DNA from: Actinomadura graeca
GTDB taxonomy: Bacteria > Actinomycetota > Actinomycetes > Streptosporangiales > Streptosporangiaceae
DNA length: 64,000 nucleotides
Assembly: GCF_019175365.1 (NCBI RefSeq)
Contig: NZ_CP059572.1
Span: 1,116,001 to 1,180,000, forward strand
Direction of reading: 5' to 3'
In this document: positions 1 through 9,500 of the stretch, one piece after another
Layout of the letters: each line of letters begins with the position of its first letter
Position numbering within the stretch: position 1 is the first letter of the stretch
Made by a program: the position numbers and the translations under genes
Notes under the pieces: generated by a model
What the model was told of the DNA's origin: nothing
Databases searched by the model: none
Seen by the model: the letters and a program-made list of their open reading frames with translations, nothing else

Positions 1-1
1 G

Positions 2-3000
2 ATGACCGGCTGGCACAACCCGCCGATCCCGTGGCGGGAGTTCGAGGAGCGGCTGTCATGGCGCGGCCCCCGGGTGGCGGGCGGGCCGCCGGAGCCGCGG
101 CTGCCGCGTCCCCCGCGCCCGGAGCCCGCGCCGTCCGTCGGCGTGCCGTGGGCGGAGCTGCACGTGCACTCCTCGTTCAGCTTCCTGGACGGGGCGAGCC
201 ACCCCGAGTCGCTGGTCGCCGAGGCGTCGCGGCTGGGCGTCGAGGCGATGGCGATCACCGACCACGACGGCATGTACGGGGCGGTGCAGTTCGCGCGGGC
301 CGCGGACGAGGCGGGCATCGGGACGGTGTTCGGCGCGGAGCTGAACCTCGGGCTGCCGGGCCCGCGGGCCGGCGAGCCCGACCCGGCGGGCCGGCACCTG
401 CTGGTCCTCGCGCGCGGCGCGCCCGGCTACGCGCGGCTCTGCTCGGCGATCACGGCGGCGCAGCTCGCGGGCGGCCGGAAGGGCCGCCCGGTGTACGACA
501 TCGAGGCGCTGGCCGGGGCGCACGACGGGCACTGGGCGGTGCTCACCGGCTGCCGCAAGGGCGCGGTCCCGGCGGCGCTGGAGGCGGGCGGCCCGGACGC
601 GGCGGAGCGGGAGCTCCGGGAGCTGGCCGCGATGTTCGGGCGCGGCAACGTGTTCGTCGAGCTGGTCGACCACGACCGGCCCGGCGACGACGACCGCAAC
701 GACGCGCTGTCCGAGCTGGCCTCCCGCGTCGGCGTGGACGCCGTCGCGTCCAACAACGTGCACTTCGCGGCACCGGGCCCCGAGGCCCGGCTGGCGCAGG
801 CGATGGCCGCCGTCCGGGCCCGGCGCGGCCTGGACGACATGGCCGGGTGGCTCCCGGCGGGCGGCACCGCGCACCTGCGGAGCGGCGCGGAGATGGAGGC
901 CCGGCTGGCGCGCTTCCCCGGCGTCCGCGAGCGGACGGCCGCGCTGGCCCGCGAGTGCCTGTTCCGCTTCGACGTGGTCGCGCCCCGGCTGCCCGACTGG
1001 CCCGTCCCCGGCGGGCACACCGAGGCGAGCTGGCTGCGGCACCTGGTCGCGGAGGGGGCGCTGCGCCGCTACGGGCCGCCGGACGCCGAGCGGGTCTCCG
1101 GCGCGTACGCGCAGATCGCCAAGGAGCTGGACGTCATCGAGGAGCTCCGCTTCCCCGGCTACTTCCTGATCGTCCACGACATCGTGGAGTTCTGCCGGCG
1201 CGAGGGCATCCTGTGCCAGGGGCGCGGCTCGGCGGCGAACTCGGCGGTCTGCTACGCGCTCGGCATCACCGGCGTCGACGCCGTCCACCACGGGCTGCTG
1301 TTCGAGCGGTTCCTGTCCCCCGGGCGGGACGGCCCGCCCGACATCGACCTGGACATCGAGCACCGCCGCCGCGAGGAGGCCATCCAGTACGTCTACGGCA
1401 AATACGGGCGGGAGTGCACAGCGCAGGTCGCGAACGTCATCAGCTACCGGCCGCGGATGGCCGTCCGCGACGCCGCCCGCGCGCTCGGGTACTCCCCGGG
1501 CCAGCAGGACGCCTGGTCGAAGGGCATCGACCCGCGCGACCCGGTCGGCACCGAGACCGAGATCCCCGCGGCCGTGCTGGAGCTGTCGGACCGGATGCTG
1601 CGGCTGCCGCGGCACCTCGGCATCCACTCCGGCGGCATGGTGATCGCCGACCGGCCGGTCGGGGAGATCTGCCCGATCGAGTGGGCCTCGATGGAGGGCC
1701 GGAGCGTCCTGCAGTGGGACAAGGACGACTGCGCGTCCGCCGGGCTCGTGAAGTTCGACCTGCTGGGCCTCGGCATGCTCGCCGCGCTGCACGACTGCTT
1801 CGACCTGGTGGACGGGCACCACGGGCGGCGCCTGGACCTGCAGTCCGTCCCGCCCGACGACCCCGAGGTCTACGAGATGCTGGGCGACGCCGACACCGTC
1901 GGGGTGTTCCAGGTGGAGTCGCGGGCGCAGATGGCGACGCTGCCGCGGCTGAGGCCCCGCGAGTTCTACGACCTGGTGGTGGAGGTCGCGCTGATCCGCC
2001 CGGGGCCGATCCAGGGCGGGTCCGTCCACCCGTACCTGCGGCGCAGGAAGGGGCTGGAGCCCGCCACGTGCCCGCACCCGCTGATGGAGCCCGCGCTCTC
2101 CCGCACCCTCGGCGTGCCGCTGTTCCAGGAGCAGATGATGCAGCTGGCCGTGGACTGCGCCGGCTTCACCCCGGCGGAGGCCGACCAGCTGCGGCAGGCG
2201 ATGGGCGCCAAACGCGCGCCCGAGCGGGTGGAGCGGCTCCGGCGCCGTCTCCTGGACGGGATGGCCGAGCGCGGCATCCCCGCCGACATCGCCGAGAGCG
2301 TCTACGAGAAGATCCTCGGCTTCACCGGGTTCGGGTTCCCCGAGTCCCACGCGCAGAGCTTCGCCCACCTGGTGTACGCGAGCGCCTGGCTGAAGCGGCA
2401 CTTCCCGGCGGCGTTCACCGCGGCGCTCGTCCGCAACCAGCCGATGGGGTTCTACAGCCCGCAGAGTCTCCTGGCGGACGCCAAGCGGCACGGCGTGGTG
2501 GTGCGGGGGGTGGACATCAACGCCAGCGGCGTCCACCCGTCCTTGGAGGAACCCGTCGAGGTGGACTGCGCCCACCCGCACGCCCCGGCCGAGCCGCAGC
2601 CCGCGATCAGGCTCGGCCTGGACGGGATCCGCAACCTCGGCACCGACACGGCGGAGGCGATCGCCGCGGGACGCCCCTACACGGGCATGGAGGACCTGGC
2701 GCGGCGCGTCCCGATGTCGGCGGGGGCGCTGGAGGCGCTCGCCACCGCGGGCGCGTTCGACCGGCTCGGGATGTCCCGCCGCGAGGCGCTCTGGGCGGCG
2801 GGCGCGCTGGCGGGCTCCGGCCCCGGCCGGCTGGAGGGCGTGACACCGGGGGCGGCCGCGCCCGCCCTGCCCGCCATGACGCCGATCGAGGAGACCCTGG
2901 CGGACCTGTGGGCGACGGGCGTGTCCGGCACCCATCCCGTCGCGCACGTCCGGGACGCCCTGGACGAGCTGGGCGCCCTGTCGTCCGAGCGGCTCGCGGC

Positions 3001-3286
3001 GGCCCCCGCCGAGACGAACGTGGTCGTCGCCGGGCTCGTCACCCACCGGCAGCGCCCGCCGACCGCGGGCGGGATCGTGTTCATGACGCTGGAGGACGAG
3101 ACGGGCATCATCAACGTCGTGTGCCCGCCGCAGGTGTTCCGGCGGCACCGGGCCCTCGCCGTCGACGCGCAGGCGCTGCTGGTCGGCGGGCGGCTCGAAC
3201 GGGCCGACGGCGTCACCAACGTCCGCGCGACACGGCTGCGGCGGCTGCCGGTCCCCGGAAAGGTCCGCGCCCGCAACTTCCACTGA
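2..3286 (+). CDS. dnaE2: Error-prone DNA polymerase III alpha subunit DnaE2 (ImuC)
   Basis: C-family DNA polymerase that carries out mutagenic translesion synthesis after DNA damage, normally with ImuB and ImuA'. Visible: an N-terminal PHP domain (HVHSSFSFLDGAS near residue 54, ITDHDGMYG near 85), the palm acidic motif PDIDLDIE near residue 445, the fingers/thumb region, and a C-terminal OB-fold at about 1000-1060. At 1094 residues it has DnaE2 length and begins with the WHNPP-type N-terminus typical of actinobacterial DnaE2, unlike the longer replicative DnaE1. The start ATG is base 2 and reads GATGA, so an ATGA overlap with an upstream gene (expected imuB) is likely, but that gene and any LexA box lie outside the window. 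Confidence 0.95.
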   Translation: MTGWHNPPIPWREFEERLSWRGPRVAGGPPEPRLPRPPRPEPAPSVGVPWAELHVHSSFSFLDGASHPESLVAEASRLGVEAMAITDHDGMYGAVQFARAADEAGIGTVFGAELNLGLPGPRAGEPDPAGRHLLVLARGAPGYARLCSAITAAQLAGGRKGRPVYDIEALAGAHDGHWAVLTGCRKGAVPAALEAGGPDAAERELRELAAMFGRGNVFVELVDHDRPGDDDRNDALSELASRVGVDAVASNNVHFAAPGPEARLAQAMAAVRARRGLDDMAGWLPAGGTAHLRSGAEMEARLARFPGVRERTAALARECLFRFDVVAPRLPDWPVPGGHTEASWLRHLVAEGALRRYGPPDAERVSGAYAQIAKELDVIEELRFPGYFLIVHDIVEFCRREGILCQGRGSAANSAVCYALGITGVDAVHHGLLFERFLSPGRDGPPDIDLDIEHRRREEAIQYVYGKYGRECTAQVANVISYRPRMAVRDAARALGYSPGQQDAWSKGIDPRDPVGTETEIPAAVLELSDRMLRLPRHLGIHSGGMVIADRPVGEICPIEWASMEGRSVLQWDKDDCASAGLVKFDLLGLGMLAALHDCFDLVDGHHGRRLDLQSVPPDDPEVYEMLGDADTVGVFQVESRAQMATLPRLRPREFYDLVVEVALIRPGPIQGGSVHPYLRRRKGLEPATCPHPLMEPALSRTLGVPLFQEQMMQLAVDCAGFTPAEADQLRQAMGAKRAPERVERLRRRLLDGMAERGIPADIAESVYEKILGFTGFGFPESHAQSFAHLVYASAWLKRHFPAAFTAALVRNQPMGFYSPQSLLADAKRHGVVVRGVDINASGVHPSLEEPVEVDCAHPHAPAEPQPAIRLGLDGIRNLGTDTAEAIAAGRPYTGMEDLARRVPMSAGALEALATAGAFDRLGMSRREALWAAGALAGSGPGRLEGVTPGAAAPALPAMTPIEETLADLWATGVSGTHPVAHVRDALDELGALSSERLAAAPAETNVVVAGLVTHRQRPPTAGGIVFMTLEDETGIINVVCPPQVFRRHRALAVDAQALLVGGRLERADGVTNVRATRLRRLPVPGKVRARNFH

Positions 3287-3300
3287 CGCCCGCACCTGAC

Positions 3301-3349
3301 GCCGGTCACATGCCCGACGCCGCTCACAGGCGGAGGCCGGTCACATGCC
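3301..3349. repeat. 14-bp direct repeat at the dnaE2/deacetylase junction
   Basis: The 14-mer GCCGGTCACATGCC occurs at 3301-3314 and again at 3336-3349. The second copy contains the stop codon and last codons of the convergent deacetylase gene. No hairpin with a T-run is present. It looks like a small local duplication. Confidence 0.6.
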
Positions 3350-4768
3350 GGAGAAGTGCCCGCCGATGGGGATCTCGCGGCCCGCCATCAGCTCCGAGAC
3401 CGTGACGAAGCTGTAGCCCTGCCGGGCGAGGCGGTCCAGGATCCGCGGGACCGCGCCGATCGTCGGCTTGCGGCTCTCGTGCAGCACGACGACCGCGCCC
3501 GGCCTGGCCCGCTCCACAACTCGGCTAGCGATCCTCTCCGGGTCGCGCATGCGCCAGTCCCCGGGGTCGATGCTCCAGAGCACCTGCACCAGGTCGAGGG
3601 ACTTGGCGACGCTGGAGACCGTGGTGTTCGTGGCGCCGTACGGGGGGCGCAGCAGGGTGGGGCACCGGCCGAGCGCGGTGCGCAGGACGTCCTGCGTCCG
3701 CTGCACGTCGGAGTTGATCTGCATGGTCGGCAGCCGGGTCAGGTCGCGGTGGGCCTGGGTGTGGTTGCCGAGCTCGTTGCCGGCGGCGGCCGCGTCGCGC
3801 AGCAGCCCCGGATCGGCGGCGGCGTTGTCGCCGACCACGAAGAAGGTGGCGCGGGCCCGCCGGGCCGCGAGCGTGCGCAGCAGCTCGCGCGTGTACCGGC
3901 CGGGACCGTCGTCGAAGGTGAGCGCGATGCACTTGGCGTGCGAGCAGTCGACCGGCCCGGGAACGGGCCGGGCCGCCGCAAGCTCCGGGGCGGTCGTCGT
4001 GGGGCGTGCGGGGGTGGCGAGCGCCGCGTCCCGGGCGCGCCGCCCGAACGGCGACAGCATCGGGTCGTACACCGAGCGGGGGAGCGTGACGGCCACCCGT
4101 CCCGCCGAGCCGGGCGCCACGGTGTAGTCGCCGAACTCCACCACCATGTCGCCGGCCTCGTTGAACGCCAGCGACGGGAACGTCGCCTCGTCCGCGCGGA
4201 CCTGCGCCGGGTTCGCGCGCGAGCCGAGCCGGTCGCGGACGCGCTCGGCCAGCGCGGTCAGCCCGGCCCGGCCGTCGATCAGGTCGGCGGAGGTGTGCGC
4301 GGTGCGGGTGGCGCCGTCGTACCAGAGCGTCTGCCGGGCCTCGCCGCCGGACACGCCGAGGTACTGCCACGTCACCAGCCGCACGCCCACCACCTGCCGG
4401 GACGCCGCGGTCAGCGACCACTGCACGTTCAGCTCCGGGACCCCGCCGTCGGCCAGCGGCGGCGCGCTGGTCGTGAGGGCGGTGAATGGGCGGACCTGCT
4501 CCTCCACCACCGCGGCGAGCCGCTTGGTCAGCGCGTTCGCGCCGGGCACCCGGGGGTAGGCGGCGTACACGCGGCGCGTGGTGTCCTGCTCGAAGCGCGT
4601 CTGGGCGGTGAGGCCGGCGACGGCGGTGGGATCGACGCTGCGGACGGCGGTGTCGTCGGAGATGCGGCGCCCGCGCCGCTCGACCTCCCCGGCGCAGGAC
4701 GCCAGGGGCAGCGCGGCCAGCAGCGCGGCGGATGCCGCGGCCGCCACCCTGACCCTCGGGACGATCAC
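3341..4768 (-). CDS. Lipoprotein polysaccharide deacetylase with N-terminal RsiV-like domain
   Basis: Secreted, membrane-anchored carbohydrate esterase family 4 protein, probably acting on peptidoglycan or another N-acetylated glycan. The N-terminus is a signal peptide with lipobox LASC (Cys near residue 25). Residues about 45-230 resemble the RsiV/DUF3298 domain. The NodB domain follows: TFDDGPG near residue 281, the metal motif NHTQAH, and RPPYGAT. GTG start at 4768 with GGGGGAAA just upstream. It converges on dnaE2 and is divergent from the kinase gene at 5036. The exact substrate cannot be told from the sequence; the fold and export signal are clear. Confidence 0.88.
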   Translation of the reverse strand: MIVPRVRVAAAASAALLAALPLASCAGEVERRGRRISDDTAVRSVDPTAVAGLTAQTRFEQDTTRRVYAAYPRVPGANALTKRLAAVVEEQVRPFTALTTSAPPLADGGVPELNVQWSLTAASRQVVGVRLVTWQYLGVSGGEARQTLWYDGATRTAHTSADLIDGRAGLTALAERVRDRLGSRANPAQVRADEATFPSLAFNEAGDMVVEFGDYTVAPGSAGRVAVTLPRSVYDPMLSPFGRRARDAALATPARPTTTAPELAAARPVPGPVDCSHAKCIALTFDDGPGRYTRELLRTLAARRARATFFVVGDNAAADPGLLRDAAAAGNELGNHTQAHRDLTRLPTMQINSDVQRTQDVLRTALGRCPTLLRPPYGATNTTVSSVAKSLDLVQVLWSIDPGDWRMRDPERIASRVVERARPGAVVVLHESRKPTIGAVPRILDRLARQGYSFVTVSELMAGREIPIGGHFSGM

Positions 4769-4789
4769 CGATTTCCCCCACCGAGCCGC

Positions 4790-4824
4790 ACTGGTTCGAT
4801 CTTGAGTTGATCCAACTGGTTCGA
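4790..4824. repeat. Paired 10-bp direct repeats in a divergent promoter region
   Basis: ACTGGTTCGA occurs at 4790-4799 and 4815-4824, with starts 25 bp apart, just upstream of the deacetylase start and about 210 bp before the kinase start. Two same-strand sites offset by 25 bp could bind a dimeric regulator; this is inference. The rest of 4769-5035 shows no gene. Confidence 0.4.
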
Positions 4825-5035
4825 CAGGGTATGCCCGGGCGCGCCCCGGATCACCGTCTGCACGGCGGCCGAACAGAGTTTTGCCCTGCGCCGGTGGGGT
4901 CTTGAGAAAGCGTTGACCTTCCCCGGCACTGGCCGCGACGCCCCGTCCTCTGTCATCGTGGGGGCCGGAGGGAGCCGCGTGCCGCCGTGGTGGCGGCCGC
5001 CGAGACGCGGCCCTCGGGGGGCGAAAGGAACGCCG

Positions 5036-7102
5036 ATGGAGAGCCCACCTTCCCGTCCGGGCGCCGCGGCGTCACCGGGCGGGCTGCGCCCGGACGACCC
5101 CACGCGGGTCGGCCGCTACCGCATCGAGGCCAAGATCGGCGAGGGCGGGATGGGCGCGGTCTACCTCGGCCGCGACCCGGACGGCCGCCCGGTCGCGGTG
5201 AAGGTCGTGCGCTCGGAGCTGGCGGGCGACCGCACGTTCCTCGCGCGCTTCCACGACGAGGCCGCCAACGCCGAGCGGGTCGCCTCGTTCTGCACCGCGC
5301 AGGTCCTGGAGCACGGCGACGACCTCGGCATGGCCTACATGGTCACCGAGTACATCGACGGGCCCTCGCTGCTCCAGCACGTCAGCGAGCGGGGGGCGCT
5401 GTCGCCGGGGATGCTGCACGGCGTCGCGGTGGGGGTCGCCGCCGCGCTCGTCGCCATCCACAGCGCGGGCCTGGTGCACCGCGACCTCAAGCCCAGCAAC
5501 GTGCTGCTGTCCATCTCCGGGCCCCGGGTGATCGACTTCGGCATCGCCCGCGCCCTGGACATGGCGAGCGCCCACACCCGCACCGGCCAGGTCGTCGGCA
5601 CCCCCGGTTGGATCGCTCCCGAGCAGATCCTCACGCAGCAGGTCACCCCGGCGGTCGACGTGTTCGCCTGGGGCTGCCTGGTCGCCTTCGCCGCCAGCGG
5701 CCGCAACCCGTTCGGGCACGGCTCGTTCCAGATCATGGCCGCCCGCGCCGTGCACGCCGAGCCGGAGGTCGGCGACCTGCCCGCGCCGCTCGCCGGGCTC
5801 GTCCGGTCCTGCCTGCTCAAGGAGCCCGAGCGGCGGCCGTCCGCCCGCGAGCTGCTGCTCACCCTGGTCGGCGGCGCAGGCGAGGCCGCCGTCAACACCA
5901 CGCTCGGCGAGTCCTGGGCGGCGCCGCCGCCGGTGACCGTCCTGGCGTCCGCTCCCCCGCCCGCTCCCCCGCAGCCCGCGCCCACGCCCGCGCCCACGCC
6001 GCAGCCTCCGGAGCCGCCGCCGACGCAGACGCGCACCGAGCCGCCGGACGAGCGCCGCACGGTCCCGCGCCAGGTCTACGGGTCCGAGCCGCCTCCCGTC
6101 CCGCAGCCCTGGCCGGCCGCGGAGCCGACCACCTGGGAGCGCCAGGCGGGGCCGGCGGGGCGGCGGCCGTCCCGCCGCACCCGGACGGTGGCCGCGGGCG
6201 CGCTCGCCGTGCTGGTCACCGCGGGTATCGCGGGAGGCGCCTACCTGCTCACGCGCCCGGAGAAGAAGAAGGCGGCGGCGGGCCCGGCGGCCTTCCCCAC
6301 CGGGCCGATGCTCGTCCGGATCGACACCGCGCCGGGCTGGCCGGACAAGTGCCACGGCGACATCGGCACCTACAAGGCCGGGGACGCGGCGCCGAAGCCG
6401 CTCATCCAGGGCCCGCAGTGCGACATCCTGCCGGTGCGCTCGCCCGACCACACGCGCATCGCGTTCACCCGGACCTCGCAAGGCGCCGCGGCGGCGTGGG
6501 TGGCGAACGCCGACGGCACCGGCGCGCGGAAGGTCGCCGACATCGCGGGCGGCCGGGTGACCTGGTCGCCCGACGGGACGAGGCTGGCCTACGTCGGCAA
6601 GCAGGGCCAGGCCAGGCAGCTGTTCATCGTCCGCCTGGAGGACGGCTCGATCACCCGGCTCACCACGGACGCGGCCGCCAAGGACGACCCGATGTGGTCC
6701 TCCACCAAGCGGCTGGTGTTCTGGAGCAAGCGCGACGGGGTCGAGCAGCTCTACACGCTCGACCCCGAGCACCCCGACGCGCCGTGGACGAAGCTCAGCC
6801 GGGACGGGGTCCGCGCCGTCGACCCCGCGTGGTCCCCCGACGGCTCCAAGATCGCCTACACGCGGGGCGAGTCACCGGCCTCCGACATCTGGGTGATGAA
6901 CGCCGACGGGTCCGGCGCCCGCCCGCTGACGCGGGCGGGCGAGCGCGAGATGGACCCCGGCTGGTCCCGCGACGGCCGCTGGGTCTGCTACGTCCAGGGG
7001 GCGGTGGAGGATCCCGAGGTCCGCGCGATCCGCGCCGACGGCACGGGCGACCGGGTGGTCACCCCGGCCGGCCGCGCCCTCGGCCACCCCAGCTGGTCCT
7101 AG
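5036..7102 (+). CDS. Receptor Ser/Thr protein kinase with extracytoplasmic TolB-like propeller
   Basis: Hanks-type kinase of 688 residues. The kinase domain (about residues 25-285) has the glycine loop GEGGMG, VAVKV lysine, HRDLKPSN catalytic loop, DFG and APEQ. A Pro-rich juxtamembrane linker (about 300-380) precedes one transmembrane helix (about 385-405) after an Arg-rich stretch. The outer part contains repeated WSPDGTRLAYV-type PD40/TolB strands, likely a beta-propeller that senses a ligand or the wall. The start was chosen at 5036 because AAAGGA lies 6 bases upstream; an in-frame extension to 4913 lacks a good site. It converges on the MMPL gene with only 7 bp between stops. Confidence 0.93.
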   Translation: MESPPSRPGAAASPGGLRPDDPTRVGRYRIEAKIGEGGMGAVYLGRDPDGRPVAVKVVRSELAGDRTFLARFHDEAANAERVASFCTAQVLEHGDDLGMAYMVTEYIDGPSLLQHVSERGALSPGMLHGVAVGVAAALVAIHSAGLVHRDLKPSNVLLSISGPRVIDFGIARALDMASAHTRTGQVVGTPGWIAPEQILTQQVTPAVDVFAWGCLVAFAASGRNPFGHGSFQIMAARAVHAEPEVGDLPAPLAGLVRSCLLKEPERRPSARELLLTLVGGAGEAAVNTTLGESWAAPPPVTVLASAPPPAPPQPAPTPAPTPQPPEPPPTQTRTEPPDERRTVPRQVYGSEPPPVPQPWPAAEPTTWERQAGPAGRRPSRRTRTVAAGALAVLVTAGIAGGAYLLTRPEKKKAAAGPAAFPTGPMLVRIDTAPGWPDKCHGDIGTYKAGDAAPKPLIQGPQCDILPVRSPDHTRIAFTRTSQGAAAAWVANADGTGARKVADIAGGRVTWSPDGTRLAYVGKQGQARQLFIVRLEDGSITRLTTDAAAKDDPMWSSTKRLVFWSKRDGVEQLYTLDPEHPDAPWTKLSRDGVRAVDPAWSPDGSKIAYTRGESPASDIWVMNADGSGARPLTRAGEREMDPGWSRDGRWVCYVQGAVEDPEVRAIRADGTGDRVVTPAGRALGHPSWS

Positions 7103-7109
7103 CGTCCGC

Positions 7110-9275
7110 TCAGTCGACGTTGGCGCCCGCCGGGGCCTGCTCGGGGGCCGCGGGCGGGACGGTGCTCGGGCGGGCGAGGGCGCTCGGCCACCACATGTGC
7201 CGGCCGACGTCGAGGTTCAGCGCGGTGACGAGCACCGACCGCACGACGAAGGTGTCCAGCAGCACGCCGAACGCGACGGTGAAGCCGAGCTCGGTGACGA
7301 ACACCAGCGGCAGCGAGCCGAGCGCGGCGAACGTCCCGGCGAGGACGGCGCCCGCCGAGGTGATGACCCCGCCGGTCGCCGAAAGCCCGATCAGCGAGCC
7401 GCGCCGCGTGCCGTGCTGCCTGGCCTCCTCATGGACGCGCGTCATCAGGAAGATGTTGTAGTCGGTGCCGAGCGCGACCAGGAACACGAACGACCACAGC
7501 GCGAACGACGGATCGGCCGAGGCGAACCCGAAGACGTGCTCGAACACCAGGGCGCTGACCCCGAGCGCCGCCGCGTAGGACAGCACGACCGTCGCCACCA
7601 GGAGCAGCGGGGCGACGATCGCGCGCAGCAGCACCGCGAGGATGAGGAACACCACGACCAGGACGATCGGGATCACCACGGTCTGGTCGCGGTGGGAGGC
7701 GTCGCTGATGTCGAGGGTGACCGCGGAGCCGCCGCCGACCTCGGCGTCCGCGCCGGGGACGGCGTGGACGGCGTCGCGGGCCCGTTCGATCGCGGTGAAG
7801 CCGCGCTGCCCGTCGGGCGCGGCGGTGAGCGTCCCCTCCAGGTAGACGAGGCCGTCGACGGCCTGCCCTGGCCGTCCCCCGGCGAGCTTGACGTCGGTGA
7901 TGTCGGGGACCTTCGCCAGCGCCGCGGCGACGGCGTCCTGCGTCCCCGCCTTGGTGACGACCTGGACCGGCGAGCCGCTGCCCGCGGGGAAGTGCTGCAC
8001 GAGGGCGGCCTCGCCGGTGACCGAGTCGGGTTTGCCGGCACTGAAGGCGTCCTTGTTCTGCAGTGATCCGGTCTTCAGCCCGAACAGCCCGAACGCGAGC
8101 GCGCCGAGGATCACGGCGGTGGTCACCCAGGTGACGCGGGGGCGGGCGGCGACGAACGTCCCGACGCGCGCCCACATGCCCTGCTCGGTCGGCTCGGGGG
8201 AGCCGAAGGAGGGCCGCTTGGGCCAGAACATCCAGCGCCCGCAGATGACGAGGAGCGCCGGCAGCAGCGTGACCATGGCGGCGAGCGCGACGGCGACGCC
8301 GATCGCCATGACCGGGCCCATGCTCTTGGTGGAGTTGAGGACGGCCATCAGCAGGCACAGCATGCTGATGGCGACGGTCGAGCCGCTCGCGATGATCGCG
8401 GGGCCGGCGCGGTGCAGCGCTATCGCCATGGCCTCGTGCCGGTCGCGGTGCCGCCGCAGTTCCTCGCGGTAGCGGGCGATCAGCAGCAGTGCGTAGTCGG
8501 TCCCGGCGCCGAACACCAGGACGGTGAGGATGAACGCGGCCTGCCCGTTCACCGTCAGCCCGGCGTTCTCGGCCAGCAGGTACACCACGGCCTCGGCCGC
8601 CATCAGCGCGACGCCGACGCACAGCAGCGGCGCGAGCCACAGGATCGGGCTGCGGTAGGTGACCAGCAGGATCGCGATGACGATGGCGGCGGTGATGAGC
8701 AGCAGCGTCTTGTCGAAACCGGAGAAGACGTTGCTGAAGTCGCCTCCGTATCCGGCGGGACCGGTGACGTGGGTCTTCAGGCCCGGGTCGCCCTTGCCGA
8801 CGATGTCGCGGTAGTCCTTGACGGCGGGTCCGAGCAGGTCCCAGCCGTCGTTGCCCATCTTGACGTTGACGATCGTCTGGATGGCCTTGCCGTCCTTGGA
8901 GGTGACGGGCGGCTGCACGCTCTCGGTGATCGCCCGTCGCGGCGAGGAGCCCTTCGGGTCGCCCGTGACGGCCTTCAGGCGCGGCACGTCCGCCGCGGCC
9001 CTGGCCTGGTCGGCGGCGGTGACGGGGGCGCCGTCCCGGTGGTAGACGACGACGGCGGGGATGGTGTCGGCGGGCACGAACTTCTCGGCCGCGTCGACCA
9101 CGCGGGTGGACTCGGCGTCCTTCGGCAGCCACGCCGACGCCTCGTTGGTCTGCGCGCCGGTGAGCTTGCCCGCCATGGGCACCGCGATGGCGAGGATCAC
9201 GATCCAGATCCCCAGCACGATGTATTTACTGCGCCTCCCGCAGGGCAGGGAGGAGAAACGGTTCGCGCCGGTCAT
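7110..9275 (-). CDS. MMPL/RND-family membrane transporter
   Basis: Proton-driven RND-superfamily exporter of 721 residues, probably moving lipids or hydrophobic molecules. A short cytoplasmic N-terminus leads into TM1 (YIVLGIWIVILAIAVP), then an extracytoplasmic loop of about 150 residues, a bundle of helices, a second loop and a second bundle. Both repeats carry the proton-relay motif of this family: GAGTDYALLL near residue 258 and ALGTDYNIFL in the second half. The C-terminus is short. The ATG follows a weak ribosome site; a possible promoter lies at 9317-9346. No regulator is adjacent, so substrate and control are unknown. Confidence 0.92.
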   Translation of the reverse strand: MTGANRFSSLPCGRRSKYIVLGIWIVILAIAVPMAGKLTGAQTNEASAWLPKDAESTRVVDAAEKFVPADTIPAVVVYHRDGAPVTAADQARAAADVPRLKAVTGDPKGSSPRRAITESVQPPVTSKDGKAIQTIVNVKMGNDGWDLLGPAVKDYRDIVGKGDPGLKTHVTGPAGYGGDFSNVFSGFDKTLLLITAAIVIAILLVTYRSPILWLAPLLCVGVALMAAEAVVYLLAENAGLTVNGQAAFILTVLVFGAGTDYALLLIARYREELRRHRDRHEAMAIALHRAGPAIIASGSTVAISMLCLLMAVLNSTKSMGPVMAIGVAVALAAMVTLLPALLVICGRWMFWPKRPSFGSPEPTEQGMWARVGTFVAARPRVTWVTTAVILGALAFGLFGLKTGSLQNKDAFSAGKPDSVTGEAALVQHFPAGSGSPVQVVTKAGTQDAVAAALAKVPDITDVKLAGGRPGQAVDGLVYLEGTLTAAPDGQRGFTAIERARDAVHAVPGADAEVGGGSAVTLDISDASHRDQTVVIPIVLVVVFLILAVLLRAIVAPLLLVATVVLSYAAALGVSALVFEHVFGFASADPSFALWSFVFLVALGTDYNIFLMTRVHEEARQHGTRRGSLIGLSATGGVITSAGAVLAGTFAALGSLPLVFVTELGFTVAFGVLLDTFVVRSVLVTALNLDVGRHMWWPSALARPSTVPPAAPEQAPAGANVD

Positions 9276-9316
9276 GAGTTATCCGAAACCCCCAGGGAGT
9301 GGGCCGCCCGCCCTAT

Positions 9317-9346
9317 TCCCTACGTCCGGAACCCCCGCCACGTCAA
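9317..9346 (-). promoter_or_regulatory. Possible sigma-A-type promoter for the MMPL transporter
   Basis: Read on the minus strand, TTGACG (9346-9341), an 18-bp spacer and TAGGGA (9322-9317) lie about 42 bp upstream of the transporter start. The stretch is noticeably more AT-rich than its surroundings. Confidence 0.35.
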
Positions 9347-9500
9347 GACATATCGCGTTTTTTCATCATCAGGTAAAGCCGACATTCGCCGACACTGTGC
9401 AGCTCAGCCGGGTCGCGGCCGGATCCGGACAGCCGGAGGCCGCGCTGCCGCGCTGCCGCACGGCCGGACGGGCAGACGGGCAAACGGACAGAGGGCGCCC

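Noticed and set aside
31..3405. Very long open frames on both strands over dnaE2
   Set aside because: They are GC-rich shadows with Arg/Pro/Ala-biased products and no family motifs; dnaE2 explains the region fully.
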